A stretch of 64,000 nucleotides of DNA from a virus: positions 1 to 64,000 of IMG/VR virus record IMGVR_UViG_3300026484_000002, one strand, 5' to 3'. Below the pieces are notes generated by a model, which had not been told where the DNA came from, ran no database searches, and saw only the letters and a list, made by a program, of their open reading frames with translations. The position numbers were made by a program, and so were the translations under genes. Of the stretch, positions 53,280-62,522 are shown in pieces; positions within the stretch are counted from its first letter, which is position 1; each line of letters begins with the position of its first letter.

Positions 53280-56200
53280 ATGAAATGTACTATATACGCT
53301 TTAGGTGAATACCTTGATGAGAAAGAAGATCTGCCAAAAGTCATAAAAGAATTAAGAAAATTAGATAAGTCAGATAAGTATTTTCCTGACAGTGAATACA
53401 AAAATTTAGCAAAACAAGCAATATTGGATCACAACCAAGCTTATCAGCTTATGGAAGATCTTGATGGTAGATTTAGATATGAATACGAGAACCAATACCA
53501 TGTTGTAGATATTAAAAATATAGATATAAATAACAATAAAAATGAATTAAATATAGTTCTAGCAGATAATACTACTATCAAATATAAGATAGATAATAAA
53601 AACCTAAAAGCTATTAATCATCCTTTTTATTCAAGAGATCTTGAGTTGCAATGGAATGATGTTGTTAGCTCACCTATTGAGCTTTTATTTAATGGGGTTG
53701 ATGCAAAAAGTAAAAATCTAGATAATATTATAGAAGGAAAAGAACTCCTTGATGGTAATATTGAGGCAATTCAAACAGAGTTAAGTAAGTTAGATAGAAT
53801 AGCTCCTAACAGTTCATGGGATCAAGCTCATAGCAATCATTTAAAAGAAGTAATAAGTCGCATAAGTAGATCTGCTGACGAATTAAAAACAGTACAGATA
53901 AAAGTAACTAAAAATTTAGTTGAAAATCTAAAAGAACCATTGGGTAGCTATAATACAAAAAGTAGAACTATCCAAGTTGCTACAGCAGAAGCAATGACTA
54001 AATTTGGAATGAGCAATGAAGAAACATTGGCTCATGAATATCTTCATGCAGTATTAGATATTTTATTCAATAAGCAATTAGGTGTTATGGGTGAAGATAT
54101 AAAAAATGATTTACGAAAATTATATGTACAAGCTAAAAAGAATATAACCTGGAAAGATTTAATGCCTGCTAATGAACTACACAGTAAAGCAGCAGAAAAT
54201 AAAGCTAAAGAAATATACGATTATATTTTTATTGGTAAAATTGGAGATAATAGTGTTGAAGATGCAGAAGTAAGATTAATGGAATTTCTAGTTTATGGTA
54301 TGACCAATAAAGAGTTAAAATCAGCCATAGATAAAATATCATTAAAAGTCAAACCTGTGAAAGCTAAGTCTTCTGGTTTATCTGGCATCTTTGAATATTT
54401 AATGGAAAAATTACAAGATTTAGTTTTTAAAATTAAAACCAAAACAAATAGAAGTGATAATGTAGGGTCAGAACTTACAAGATTGGTTTATAAGCTTGGA
54501 ACAATAAATAAAATGTATGCTAAAACTATTGAGAACAATAAAAACTTACCATTAGATGAAAAAATATTCTCATCTGTAGATAAGGTTTTTAGTAAAATGG
54601 ATAAAGAATTAGGCAAAAAAGTTGAGTCTATAACTAATGATTTTCTAAATGAAAAAGATGGTGATAAAATCTACACCAACGATTTAATAACTCAAGTTAA
54701 AATGCTCAGTAAAGAACTCACAGAAGCTTATAACAAAGGCAAAATTATAAAAACTGCATGGTTATCCATTAAAGGTATATTTGTCATTATGAAAGCTTAT
54801 AGATTATCTAAACAAAGTAAAAATGAAAATATTCAACGATTGTATAAAGAGTTGGATCGTTTACTTCGTAGGATGGATGAATTTGCTGGTAAGTTTATAT
54901 CTGATCTTCTCAGGGATTTCAAAGAGGGAAGAAAGACATTGGTTCAATTAGGTGACATAACTATGCAATTTAAAACCCAATTAGATCGTGTTAAAGACAT
55001 GTATTATAAAGGAACACTTAATGATATTTTTTCTGGTTTTACTAAAGTGGATCTCACTCACGAAAGACATAAAAAACTTAACCAATCTTTAACAAATGTT
55101 ATATTACGTACAGATGTACAAAGTTTCACTACCGATGTTAATGAACTTAAAAAATACATAACAGATGATAAAAAATTATCTAACACTATAAAAGAATTAG
55201 AAGATGAATTAAGTCAAGCTATGTTTAATAGCAAAACATCTACATTAAATGTAGGTCCATGGGTTGTTAATGAATGTAAAGAATTAGCTTCTTATATGAT
55301 ATCTAGAAAAGGAAAAAGAAATAATGCAACTAATATATCACATTTATTTGGAACCACAGAAAGTGTACCTTTAGATGAAAGCTTAAATGGACTATGGAAT
55401 ATTCAAAATATAGAAGAAAAAATAGATAAACTTACTAGCCTTTATGCTCTAAAAAACACAAGTATAGAAAGTAAAAAAGCATTAATTGAATTAATTGATT
55501 TAGATAAAAATGGAGTTCAGAATTATTTAGAAATAACTAGAGGAATGGTTGCTTCAACAAAAGAAGATTGGTTCGTAACTGGATCTTTATCTGAAATGGT
55601 AAAAGGACAAATACATGAAACTCACAATAAAGATAAAGAATTAGTTTTCGCTCCTTTAAATGAAACAAATGCAATGTTAGAAGCTGGTTATTCTTTGGTT
55701 AGGAAATTAGACAAAGATGCTGGAGATATTGATATTAAAAATTATGGTTTATTTGTAACTAACACAAAAGGAGTTACAAAAAGAGTTGATGGAGCACTGG
55801 GTCTTCAAAGAATAAAAATTCCAGGACTATTGCTAAGTCAAAAAATTATGATGTCAAATAAACATTTAACTGGAAAATCTTTAGGAAGAAAAATTAGAAA
55901 TGCTATAAACAATGCTAGAGTAAATGGAACAGATGGAAAAATGTATCCAGTTTATAATGATTTAGGAAATATAATTGATTACAGATATGAATTTACATTA
56001 GATGAGGCAGAGCAATATATGGATTTGGAAACTAGAGGTTCTGAAAATTTAGCTAGAAGTTTTGGTCAAAAAAGTTCACAAATTATTACTGATGAACACA
56101 ATAAAGAATTAATAGATTTAATTATGGAAGATTCTAAAAAAATAACTAATGAAAACAAAGATCAATTCTTGCGTGTTCATGCAGTTGAAAATACTGATGT

Positions 56201-57371
56201 AAACAGTGGATCCAAGATTGATACTTTAAATGCTATGACTGAAGGTGAAGAACTATGGGGATTGCTACCAGCAGATGCTAGAAAATATATTATTGAAAAA
56301 AATATTGAAAATCTTAATGATCCAGATAACATTCCTAAAAAAGAAATTTATATCAGTAAAGATTTATTAAAACAGTTGTTTGGTTATGATGAATTAAGTA
56401 TTGCAGATAGTAAATTGTTTAAAAAAATGGATGTTAAAAATAAAAATAGAATTAGAATGATAGAAGCTTGGTGGATGGATTTAATGCAAATTGCAAAAAG
56501 TATGGTAGTTGTTAAAATGCCTAGTACTATTATAGGAAATATTTTAAGTAATGCTAAATTCTTTATGTTCTCAGGAGTATCTCCTAGAAAGGCTATACAA
56601 TACTTATTGTTAAGTAAAAAAAGTTTGGATAAATGGAAAAAGAATGAAAAAGCTAGACGTGATTTAGAAAGAAAAATTGATATAGCTACCGGATCTAAAA
56701 AAGAACAATTATTGAAACAATTAGCAGATTTAGCTTTAGAATTAAAAGATAATCCTATTATGCCATTAATTGAAGCTGGGTTATATCAAACTATTGCAGA
56801 AGATATTGACACAGAAGATTCAACTAATAGAGTTGTTCAATTATTAGATAAAACATTAGATCCAATTTATAGTAGCAATAAAACTATTGAAGATATTATT
56901 AATACAGTATTTCTTACTAAGAAAAGTACATTAGGTCAAGGATTATTACATATAATGCAAGAAAGTGACTTTCATTTTAGATCAGCTATATATTGGGATG
57001 GTATTGAAAAAGGAATAAGTAAAGATAAGATGTTGAGAGATGTTACAGATAAATTTATTAACTATAGTCGTGTAACTAATAGTCGTTTAATTCATTGGTT
57101 GGATAGAATGGGACCAGAAGCTTTTTGGAAATATTTTGCAAATATACAAAGAGTAAATTGGAGTTTAATGAAGAAAAATAGTACTAAAGTAATTTTAGAT
57201 ACTACAATAAAAGAAACTGGAGTTCCTTTGTGGTCAAATGATGTATTAGATAGTTCTATTATTTATCAATTTGGTAGAAGATTTAACCCATTAAATTGGA
57301 TCAATAATACAGAAGGATTGTTAAATGCAACAGTTGATGTGCCTATTACACATTTGATTGATGGATATTAA
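53280..57371 (+). CDS. Giant internal virion protein with zincin metalloprotease motif, 1363 aa (C-terminal part of N4 vRNAP equivalent)
   Basis: AAGGA site, first base after the vRNAP stop. Around 251-256 it contains AHEYLHA, a HExxH zinc site, and about 80 residues later EVRLMEFLVYGMTNKEL (Glu about 335), the usual third-ligand region of the metallopeptidase domains found in large phage polyvalent proteins. Long helical middle. The C-terminal third (about 840-1360) has tryptophan/tyrosine-rich blocks such as FWKYFANIQRVNWSL. Likely packaged and injected with the polymerase; the protease may process internal proteins or act in the periplasm. Confidence 0.75.
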   Translation: MKCTIYALGEYLDEKEDLPKVIKELRKLDKSDKYFPDSEYKNLAKQAILDHNQAYQLMEDLDGRFRYEYENQYHVVDIKNIDINNNKNELNIVLADNTTIKYKIDNKNLKAINHPFYSRDLELQWNDVVSSPIELLFNGVDAKSKNLDNIIEGKELLDGNIEAIQTELSKLDRIAPNSSWDQAHSNHLKEVISRISRSADELKTVQIKVTKNLVENLKEPLGSYNTKSRTIQVATAEAMTKFGMSNEETLAHEYLHAVLDILFNKQLGVMGEDIKNDLRKLYVQAKKNITWKDLMPANELHSKAAENKAKEIYDYIFIGKIGDNSVEDAEVRLMEFLVYGMTNKELKSAIDKISLKVKPVKAKSSGLSGIFEYLMEKLQDLVFKIKTKTNRSDNVGSELTRLVYKLGTINKMYAKTIENNKNLPLDEKIFSSVDKVFSKMDKELGKKVESITNDFLNEKDGDKIYTNDLITQVKMLSKELTEAYNKGKIIKTAWLSIKGIFVIMKAYRLSKQSKNENIQRLYKELDRLLRRMDEFAGKFISDLLRDFKEGRKTLVQLGDITMQFKTQLDRVKDMYYKGTLNDIFSGFTKVDLTHERHKKLNQSLTNVILRTDVQSFTTDVNELKKYITDDKKLSNTIKELEDELSQAMFNSKTSTLNVGPWVVNECKELASYMISRKGKRNNATNISHLFGTTESVPLDESLNGLWNIQNIEEKIDKLTSLYALKNTSIESKKALIELIDLDKNGVQNYLEITRGMVASTKEDWFVTGSLSEMVKGQIHETHNKDKELVFAPLNETNAMLEAGYSLVRKLDKDAGDIDIKNYGLFVTNTKGVTKRVDGALGLQRIKIPGLLLSQKIMMSNKHLTGKSLGRKIRNAINNARVNGTDGKMYPVYNDLGNIIDYRYEFTLDEAEQYMDLETRGSENLARSFGQKSSQIITDEHNKELIDLIMEDSKKITNENKDQFLRVHAVENTDVNSGSKIDTLNAMTEGEELWGLLPADARKYIIEKNIENLNDPDNIPKKEIYISKDLLKQLFGYDELSIADSKLFKKMDVKNKNRIRMIEAWWMDLMQIAKSMVVVKMPSTIIGNILSNAKFFMFSGVSPRKAIQYLLLSKKSLDKWKKNEKARRDLERKIDIATGSKKEQLLKQLADLALELKDNPIMPLIEAGLYQTIAEDIDTEDSTNRVVQLLDKTLDPIYSSNKTIEDIINTVFLTKKSTLGQGLLHIMQESDFHFRSAIYWDGIEKGISKDKMLRDVTDKFINYSRVTNSRLIHWLDRMGPEAFWKYFANIQRVNWSLMKKNSTKVILDTTIKETGVPLWSNDVLDSSIIYQFGRRFNPLNWINNTEGLLNATVDVPITHLIDGY

Positions 57372-57382
57372 TTTTTTTTTTA

Positions 57383-57457
57383 TGGTTGGCAGACAGAGAA
57401 TCGAACTCTGATTAAGTCGTTATGAGCGACTGGCTCTAACCATTGAGCTACCTGTCA
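57383..57457 (-). tRNA. tRNA-Met or Ile2 (CAT)
   Basis: Anticodon stem AGTCG/CGACT with loop CTCATAA (anticodon CAT), D-arm GCTC-AATGGTTA-GAGC, T arm CAGAG-TTCGATT-CTCTG, encoded CCA. Acceptor TGACAGG/TCTGCCA has an A-C mismatch. Elongator Met is the simplest reading; an Ile2 tRNA with modified C34 cannot be excluded. Confidence 0.88.
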
Positions 57458-57463
57458 GAGTAC

Positions 57464-57497
57464 TATAGCTAAACATATAAACAGAGGTTTAGCTATA
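57464..57497. terminator. 11-bp hairpin between MazG gene and tRNA
   Basis: TATAGCTAAAC pairs perfectly with GTTTAGCTATA, 12-nt loop. Between the end of the leftward operon (57509) and the tRNA, so a terminator or tRNA-processing structure. No U-run. Confidence 0.5.
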
Positions 57498-57508
57498 AAA
57501 TTATTAAA

Positions 57509-57898
57509 TTATTTTCTTATTTTGCAAGTACTAAAATCTGCTTTATATAATGTAGCTGGATCTTGTGTTTTATCTTTTTCCCATTTTTCTACATCTTGTA
57601 GTTTTGGATCTTTTTTCCATCTATCATACTGTTCTTTAGATTGATTTCGTGATTTAATCTCTTTTACAACTTGTTTAAGAGTTAATTCTGGATTATACCC
57701 ATGTTGTGTAATAAATCCTCCCAGAACTACAATAGTATCATTGGCTCCATCTATAGCTTCATTTATATCATTATTCTTGATACCTTCAAACATTTCATCT
57801 ACTTCTTCATAAAATGTTTTTTTAAATTTTTCTAAATCAAAATTTTTGCCATATCTGGTAAGATTTAAATTCATTATATCTACTAACGGTTTACTCAT
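57509..57898 (-). CDS. MazG-like nucleotide pyrophosphohydrolase, 129 aa
   Basis: MazG/PRA-PH helical fold: EEVDEMFEGI (about 31-40) for the E-E-x2-E metal site, then EAIDGANDTIVVLGGFITQHGY, in which D and ND replace the usual E-x2-D. Followed by SKEQYDRWKKDP, common after phage MazG domains. It would hydrolyse nucleoside triphosphates or ppGpp-type alarmones, or clean dNTP pools. AAAGGT site. Near ribonucleotide reductase, in keeping with nucleotide metabolism. Confidence 0.75.
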   Translation of the reverse strand: MSKPLVDIMNLNLTRYGKNFDLEKFKKTFYEEVDEMFEGIKNNDINEAIDGANDTIVVLGGFITQHGYNPELTLKQVVKEIKSRNQSKEQYDRWKKDPKLQDVEKWEKDKTQDPATLYKADFSTCKIRK

Positions 57899-57911
57899 AT
57901 TTTACCTTTAT

Positions 57912-58121
57912 TTATTTATTTTGTGTTAATTTTGATTCTATCATAAACATTAACGTCATCATATCAAAAGAATCATAAGAATTATTTTTAGATGTAGGTT
58001 TTATTTTCATAGCTGCTACTTTATTTGAATAAACTTTAATATTACCTTTTTTTGTAATTTTTAAATAAAATTGATCATCAATTTTTTCATTTATATATTT
58101 AACTATTTTTTTTAATTTCAT
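57912..58121 (-). CDS. Hypothetical basic protein, 69 aa
   Basis: Lysine-rich protein with a small beta segment and a helical C-terminus. GAGGAT ribosome site. Starts immediately after the membrane microprotein at 58123. No family recognised. Confidence 0.65.
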   Translation of the reverse strand: MKLKKIVKYINEKIDDQFYLKITKKGNIKVYSNKVAAMKIKPTSKNNSYDSFDMMTLMFMIESKLTQNK

Positions 58122-58122
58122 T

Positions 58123-58263
58123 TTATTTATCCTCGTATTTAAACTGTAACATACTTAAATATGCAATAATTCCAAGAATAGCATAATCTGTATGATGCGT
58201 CACTGCCATTCCTGCTGCTGTAGCCAATACTGTTATTAACAATGTATTTAATATTTTATTCAT
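58123..58263 (-). CDS. Membrane microprotein, 46 aa
   Basis: AAAGGA before ATG 58263 that overlaps the stop of the upstream gene (TAATG). N-terminal helix of L, I, T, A (about 5-20), then a second weaker hydrophobic segment and a charged end (KYEDK). Too short for standard gene finders but well supported by signals. Confidence 0.6.
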   Translation of the reverse strand: MNKILNTLLITVLATAAGMAVTHHTDYAILGIIAYLSMLQFKYEDK

Positions 58264-58469
58264 TAATTTCCTTTAAAAATATAATAGTCTATTCTATAGA
58301 ATATAATGGATCCAATTATTTGTACTAATAATAAATGTATATACTCTGAATACTTAGATCCAATACAACATTTATATTTAACTAATAAATACAATGGAGC
58401 CATCATTACGAAAGATGATAAAATCCATCTTCCTAAATATATCATAAAATGAATAGATAAATAATCCAT
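58263..58469 (-). CDS. Membrane protein, 68 aa
   Basis: Two hydrophobic helices (about 8-30 and 42-62) with a KYKCC loop between. Tightly coupled to the next gene. Unknown function. Confidence 0.6.
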   Translation of the reverse strand: MDYLSIHFMIYLGRWILSSFVMMAPLYLLVKYKCCIGSKYSEYIHLLLVQIIGSIIFYRIDYYIFKGN

Positions 58470-58525
58470 TATATTTCTTCTTCTAAAATTTTCATTTTTT
58501 ATTTCTTTTTATTTAATAAAAATAA

Positions 58526-58807
58526 CTATTTTTTAATAGTCATTTTTTTACATTCTAGGCATACTTCTATGCTTAAGCTTAAAAATTCATCTTGCAATTC
58601 ATCGTCAATATCAATATTGTCTTCATTTTCTTCATTTCTATATATAAATTTTATTAAATTAACTATATCAAAAACTGCTTTAATAAAAATATTTCTATGT
58701 TCTTTTGGAACTTCTCTTAAAACTTCTTTTGGTACTTTATCTTTTATATCATCTGGTAATTGTGTTTCTAATTTTCTAATTATTTTTTTGAATTTTTTGA
58801 ATTTCAT
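58526..58807 (-). CDS. Hypothetical helical protein, 93 aa
   Basis: AAGGAG site. Basic helical N-terminus (MKFKKFKKIIRKLETQL), then VPKEVLREVPKEHR repeats and an acidic stretch (EENEDNIDIDDEL). A cysteine pair at the end (CLECKK). Not assignable. Confidence 0.65.
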   Translation of the reverse strand: MKFKKFKKIIRKLETQLPDDIKDKVPKEVLREVPKEHRNIFIKAVFDIVNLIKFIYRNEENEDNIDIDDELQDEFLSLSIEVCLECKKMTIKK

Positions 58808-58816
58808 ATGTTCTCC

Positions 58817-58996
58817 TTAATCTTGTTGTATGTCTGACAAGTCAGGAGCAGCATCAGCATACTGCTGACGAGCTACTTCATCACTTGTATGTAGTTTGGC
58901 TTCTAATTCTTTTATAGCAGCATCCTTAATGTGTATAGGTGCATCTGATACACGATATCGTTCTATTTTTTTTCTTATTTCAAATTCAATCATCAT
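58817..58996 (-). CDS. Hypothetical small helical protein, 59 aa
   Basis: ATG at 58996 (MMIEFEIRKK) is taken because it avoids overlap with nrdB; an upstream ATG at 59041 inside nrdB is possible. Charged helical protein ending APDLSDIQQD. Ribosome site is weak. Follows nrdB in the same operon. Confidence 0.55.
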   Translation of the reverse strand: MMIEFEIRKKIERYRVSDAPIHIKDAAIKELEAKLHTSDEVARQQYADAAPDLSDIQQD

Positions 58997-59012
58997 ATAC
59001 TTTTTTATTAAA

Positions 59013-60116
59013 TTATAAAAGAAAAGATTTGTAATCAGCACTAGTTATTTCAGTATCAAGTTTACCTAATAAATAATTTGCACTATCTGTTTCTTTCATT
59101 GCTACTTGTACATTTGATAAATTTGAATATTTATCTACCCATATACAAGGATTTTTTACACGTTTAACAATATTTGGTAATTTAACATTTGTCATTACAT
59201 TATACATATTGTATTGTACATATTGTTTTAGAATTGAATTGCTTACTCCAAGAAGCTGAATATGCTTATCTTTAGGATAACAATAATCAATCCATTCTAA
59301 ATCAGTTTCATATGCTTGTTGATACATAACTATTGCTTCATTTTCAATTTCTGCAAATGCTGCTATCCATTCTTGTTGCTCTTTAAGACGTTTAATTATA
59401 TACACTGTCATTTGATAATGCATAATTTCATCCATAGATATTTTTGTTATTGCTTTTGCTGAGCTTTCCATTATATGATTTTCTGCAAAGGCAAATGTAG
59501 TTACAAATGATGATTTAAAAAATACTGCTTCTAAAATATTTAATGCATATAATGATAATGCTATTGATTTCATATGTTCATATTCATCATAATTTGGATC
59601 TTGAAGAACCATTCTACTATTCCACTCAATTGTTTTATCAAACACTTCTGCAATAGCAAGTCCACGTTTAATTATATGTTCATTAATAATAATATCATCA
59701 AACACTTCTTTTGCATCCACAGGAAGAGCTTTCAATATTTCTGCATATGTAGGTGAATGGATAACTCCTTCATAAAAAGCATGTTGAAACCACCATTCTT
59801 CAAGTTGAGGATTTGTAGTAATTGGACCAAAAACTTCACTTACAGATCTAGCTGCAATGCTATCTCCTACAGTTTGAAATTTAAGATTTTTATCAAATAA
59901 TTCTCTGAGTTGTTCATTCATTATAGAATAATCTTCTCCATCTTTTTTATATGAAAAATCAGTTTTAAACCACATCATACCTAAAGCTTTATCTGTTCGT
60001 TTTTGGATCTCTTGTTCTATAGGAAGATCCAATCTAGCCACATTTCTACCTTTTCCTAAAAATAATGGTTCATTTGTGAATTCTATATTATTAGTTGAAA
60101 ATGTATTATATTTCAC
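59013..60116 (-). CDS. nrdB: Ribonucleotide reductase class I, small (R2) subunit
   Basis: 367 aa, typical length. Aligns with E. coli NrdB: Asp in QTVGDSI (D84), His and Tyr in IHSPTY (H118, Y122), Glu in LEAVFF (E204), Glu and His in MDEIMHY (E238, H241), Tyr in NYLLGKLDTE (Y356). Oddity: the E-T-I-H of other R2s is E-G-V-I-H here, one residue longer, so the E115-equivalent is shifted. GTG start overlapping nrdA by 11 bases, with AGGAGG inside the nrdA tail codons. Generates the radical used by NrdA for dNTP synthesis. Confidence 0.92.
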   Translation of the reverse strand: MKYNTFSTNNIEFTNEPLFLGKGRNVARLDLPIEQEIQKRTDKALGMMWFKTDFSYKKDGEDYSIMNEQLRELFDKNLKFQTVGDSIAARSVSEVFGPITTNPQLEEWWFQHAFYEGVIHSPTYAEILKALPVDAKEVFDDIIINEHIIKRGLAIAEVFDKTIEWNSRMVLQDPNYDEYEHMKSIALSLYALNILEAVFFKSSFVTTFAFAENHIMESSAKAITKISMDEIMHYQMTVYIIKRLKEQQEWIAAFAEIENEAIVMYQQAYETDLEWIDYCYPKDKHIQLLGVSNSILKQYVQYNMYNVMTNVKLPNIVKRVKNPCIWVDKYSNLSNVQVAMKETDSANYLLGKLDTEITSADYKSFLL

Positions 60117-62346
60117 ATCCGCCTCCTGTACATTGTAGTTTTGGTTCTTCTACTCCAGGAACTCTAGTATTTGTATAATATAATGATTTTACTCCATAAT
60201 ATTTTGCAAAATACATATCTTCAATTAATAATTTAAGAGGCACTTTTGAATCTTTAAACAGTTCAGGATTATAAAATCTATTTACACTGATTGATTTATC
60301 TATCCATTTTTGAGTTACTGCTACATGTGTTAAATATCTTTTAGTCATATCTTTTGTTTCATATGCTAATTCATATTGATGGGCAAGTTTATGTACTTCT
60401 GGAGCAAATTGTTTCATTACAGATGTTTTATTTTCTTTAAATGTAATAAAATCTTTAATTGGTTCTAACCCGTTTGTTTGATTTGATGGACCAGCTGAAG
60501 ATTCTGCTGGAGGAACCATAGATAATGCTACATTCGCCATTCCAATTTTCATTACTCGTTTTCTTAATTTATCCCAATTCAATCTAGTTTTAAATGGTAT
60601 TAATTTATCTACATTTTTATTGTAACGATCTATTGGCATTGTACCGTTTGCATAAGTTGAATACATAAAAAATCTAGGAGCTGGTGAAGTTTCCTCTGCA
60701 ATATCTGTAGATGACTTTATTAAATAATATTGAAAATGTTCCATCCATTCATCATGTAATTCAAGAGCTTCTTTGGATCCATATTTCAATCCTTGCTTTG
60801 CTAACCAATATGCATGATTAGAAAATCCAAGACCAACGCTTCGATATTCTTCAACATAAGCTTGTGCTTGTGGAGTTGGATGTTTTTGACGTATCATAAT
60901 ATGTGTTTGTGCACGTAATAATACATCAATTGTTTCTTGTAGTTCATTAATAGATACTTTACCTTGATTTACGTTACCAAGTACACAGATTGCAATATCT
61001 GGTTCATGTAGTCTATCAGCTGATAAATCTTTTGTTGGAGATACTTCTTCCATACATATATTAGATTGGTATATTGTTTCTGTATATGGTGAATTAGAAT
61101 TTACTTCATCTATATTTAAAATGTAGTATGCACTATTTTCAAATGTTTCTACATTTAATAGTTCAATAAGTTTTTTTGCAGAAATACGTTCATTATTTGG
61201 AAATTTATTTTCACATTCTTGATACAATTTACTAAATTCTTCTTTTGTTCCAGAATGAAATACTTCATATAATTCTGCTGAATCTCTTGTAGAGAATAAT
61301 GTTATAACATCATCAGCTACTGCTCGTTCATATACTAATTCACGTAATTTAATTCCATAAGATAAATCATTAATTCTTTTTTCAATTGATGTTCTTGGTG
61401 ACTTTAATGCCATTATAGTTATTATTTCTGGATCAAAAAAATTAATAAAAGGAGTTGCAGAACCCCTTCTCCCATTTTGAACTGCTTTTTGAATATCTGC
61501 ATCAATAGATTTTAATATAGGAACTTTTCCACCATGAGTTATAGATCCATTTTTTACTGAATCTCCAATAGAGGCAATTGCCGATACATCTATACCAATA
61601 CCAGCTGAAGCTGCTGTGTGAAGTACTAATGCTTTTGATGATTCTACCCAAGAATCAAGTGAATCTCCAGTCTTCATTAACACACATGAAGCATAATCAT
61701 TGGATTTTGTACGTAATGCATCCATTTCTGGAGAAGGTAATGTAATTTGGAATGTAGATAATTTATTATACATTAATTTAATATAATGCATACGATTTTT
61801 GTGATAATCACGAAAAATATCCATTGCAATTAACATAAACATATGTTGTGGCAATTCAATTAATTTTGTATTAAAATGTTTCATATATCTTAATTGTAAA
61901 AATTCAATACCTGCTGAGGTAAAATTAAAATCACGTTCATATTTTATTTCATTATTTAATTCATAAATTTCATTATCATCAAAAGCTTCATATAATTCTT
62001 CTGAATATATTTTTGCATTTTTTCCACGAATTAATATTTCCAATAAATGTTTTGGTTCTTTTGATTTTCCAACTTGTTTGTAGATTCTATGTATCATTAA
62101 ATTCTTAGCAATTATATCATATCCGATATCTTTTATTGTTGCCATATCTTTTGCAGTTTTAATAATTACATCATCGATATATGATGTTTTTATTTTGTCA
62201 TAAAAATGCAATTTTGCTGTTAATTCGATTGAACTAATTAAATGATTATATTTTCCTTCGGATGCTGATTCTAAATGTGAATGAATCTTTGATATGTTCA
62301 ACGGTTCAAGAGAGCCATCAGCTTTTGTAACCATTATATTGTTCAC
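60106..62346 (-). CDS. nrdA: Ribonucleotide reductase class Ia, large subunit
   Basis: 746 aa. ATP-cone at the N-terminus (VTKADGSLEPLNISKIHSHLE). Active-site set: Cys in YASCVLM, N-x-C-x-E in NICMEE (N437/C439/E441 of E. coli), radical-transfer Tyr pair near the C-terminus (SLYYTN), and redox cysteines CTGGGC in the last residues. Converts ribonucleoside diphosphates to deoxy forms. A GTG start at 62346 overlaps the stop of the upstream gene (TAGTG); ATG at 62334 is an alternative. Confidence 0.94.
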   Translation of the reverse strand: MNNIMVTKADGSLEPLNISKIHSHLESASEGKYNHLISSIELTAKLHFYDKIKTSYIDDVIIKTAKDMATIKDIGYDIIAKNLMIHRIYKQVGKSKEPKHLLEILIRGKNAKIYSEELYEAFDDNEIYELNNEIKYERDFNFTSAGIEFLQLRYMKHFNTKLIELPQHMFMLIAMDIFRDYHKNRMHYIKLMYNKLSTFQITLPSPEMDALRTKSNDYASCVLMKTGDSLDSWVESSKALVLHTAASAGIGIDVSAIASIGDSVKNGSITHGGKVPILKSIDADIQKAVQNGRRGSATPFINFFDPEIITIMALKSPRTSIEKRINDLSYGIKLRELVYERAVADDVITLFSTRDSAELYEVFHSGTKEEFSKLYQECENKFPNNERISAKKLIELLNVETFENSAYYILNIDEVNSNSPYTETIYQSNICMEEVSPTKDLSADRLHEPDIAICVLGNVNQGKVSINELQETIDVLLRAQTHIMIRQKHPTPQAQAYVEEYRSVGLGFSNHAYWLAKQGLKYGSKEALELHDEWMEHFQYYLIKSSTDIAEETSPAPRFFMYSTYANGTMPIDRYNKNVDKLIPFKTRLNWDKLRKRVMKIGMANVALSMVPPAESSAGPSNQTNGLEPIKDFITFKENKTSVMKQFAPEVHKLAHQYELAYETKDMTKRYLTHVAVTQKWIDKSISVNRFYNPELFKDSKVPLKLLIEDMYFAKYYGVKSLYYTNTRVPGVEEPKLQCTGGGCEI

Positions 62347-62522
62347 TAATTAGCCTTATCTGCAGCTACTAATGCAGCTCTTAGTTGCACTCCATCTTTA
62401 CCAATTTGGTTACTTAATTTACGAATACGCAAACTACATGCTTTTGTAGGTTTATTTTCATATGCTTCAATTTCTTTAATTAAATTATCAACTAATTCTT
62501 TATAATCTCTTAATTCATTCAT
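62346..62522 (-). CDS. Small basic helical protein, histone H1/Hc1-like, 58 aa
   Basis: ATG at 62522 is chosen (AAAGGA upstream). Pattern KPTKACSLRIRKLSNQIGKD is close to the bacterial Hc1/histone H1-like helix of DNA-binding proteins. Coupled to nrdA by overlap. A DNA-condensing or binding role is possible; short length keeps this tentative. Confidence 0.5.
   Translation of the reverse strand: MNELRDYKELVDNLIKEIEAYENKPTKACSLRIRKLSNQIGKDGVQLRAALVAADKAN

Noticed and set aside
57371-57382. T10 run as a terminator of the late block
   Set aside because: No stem could be found immediately before it, so intrinsic termination is not supported.
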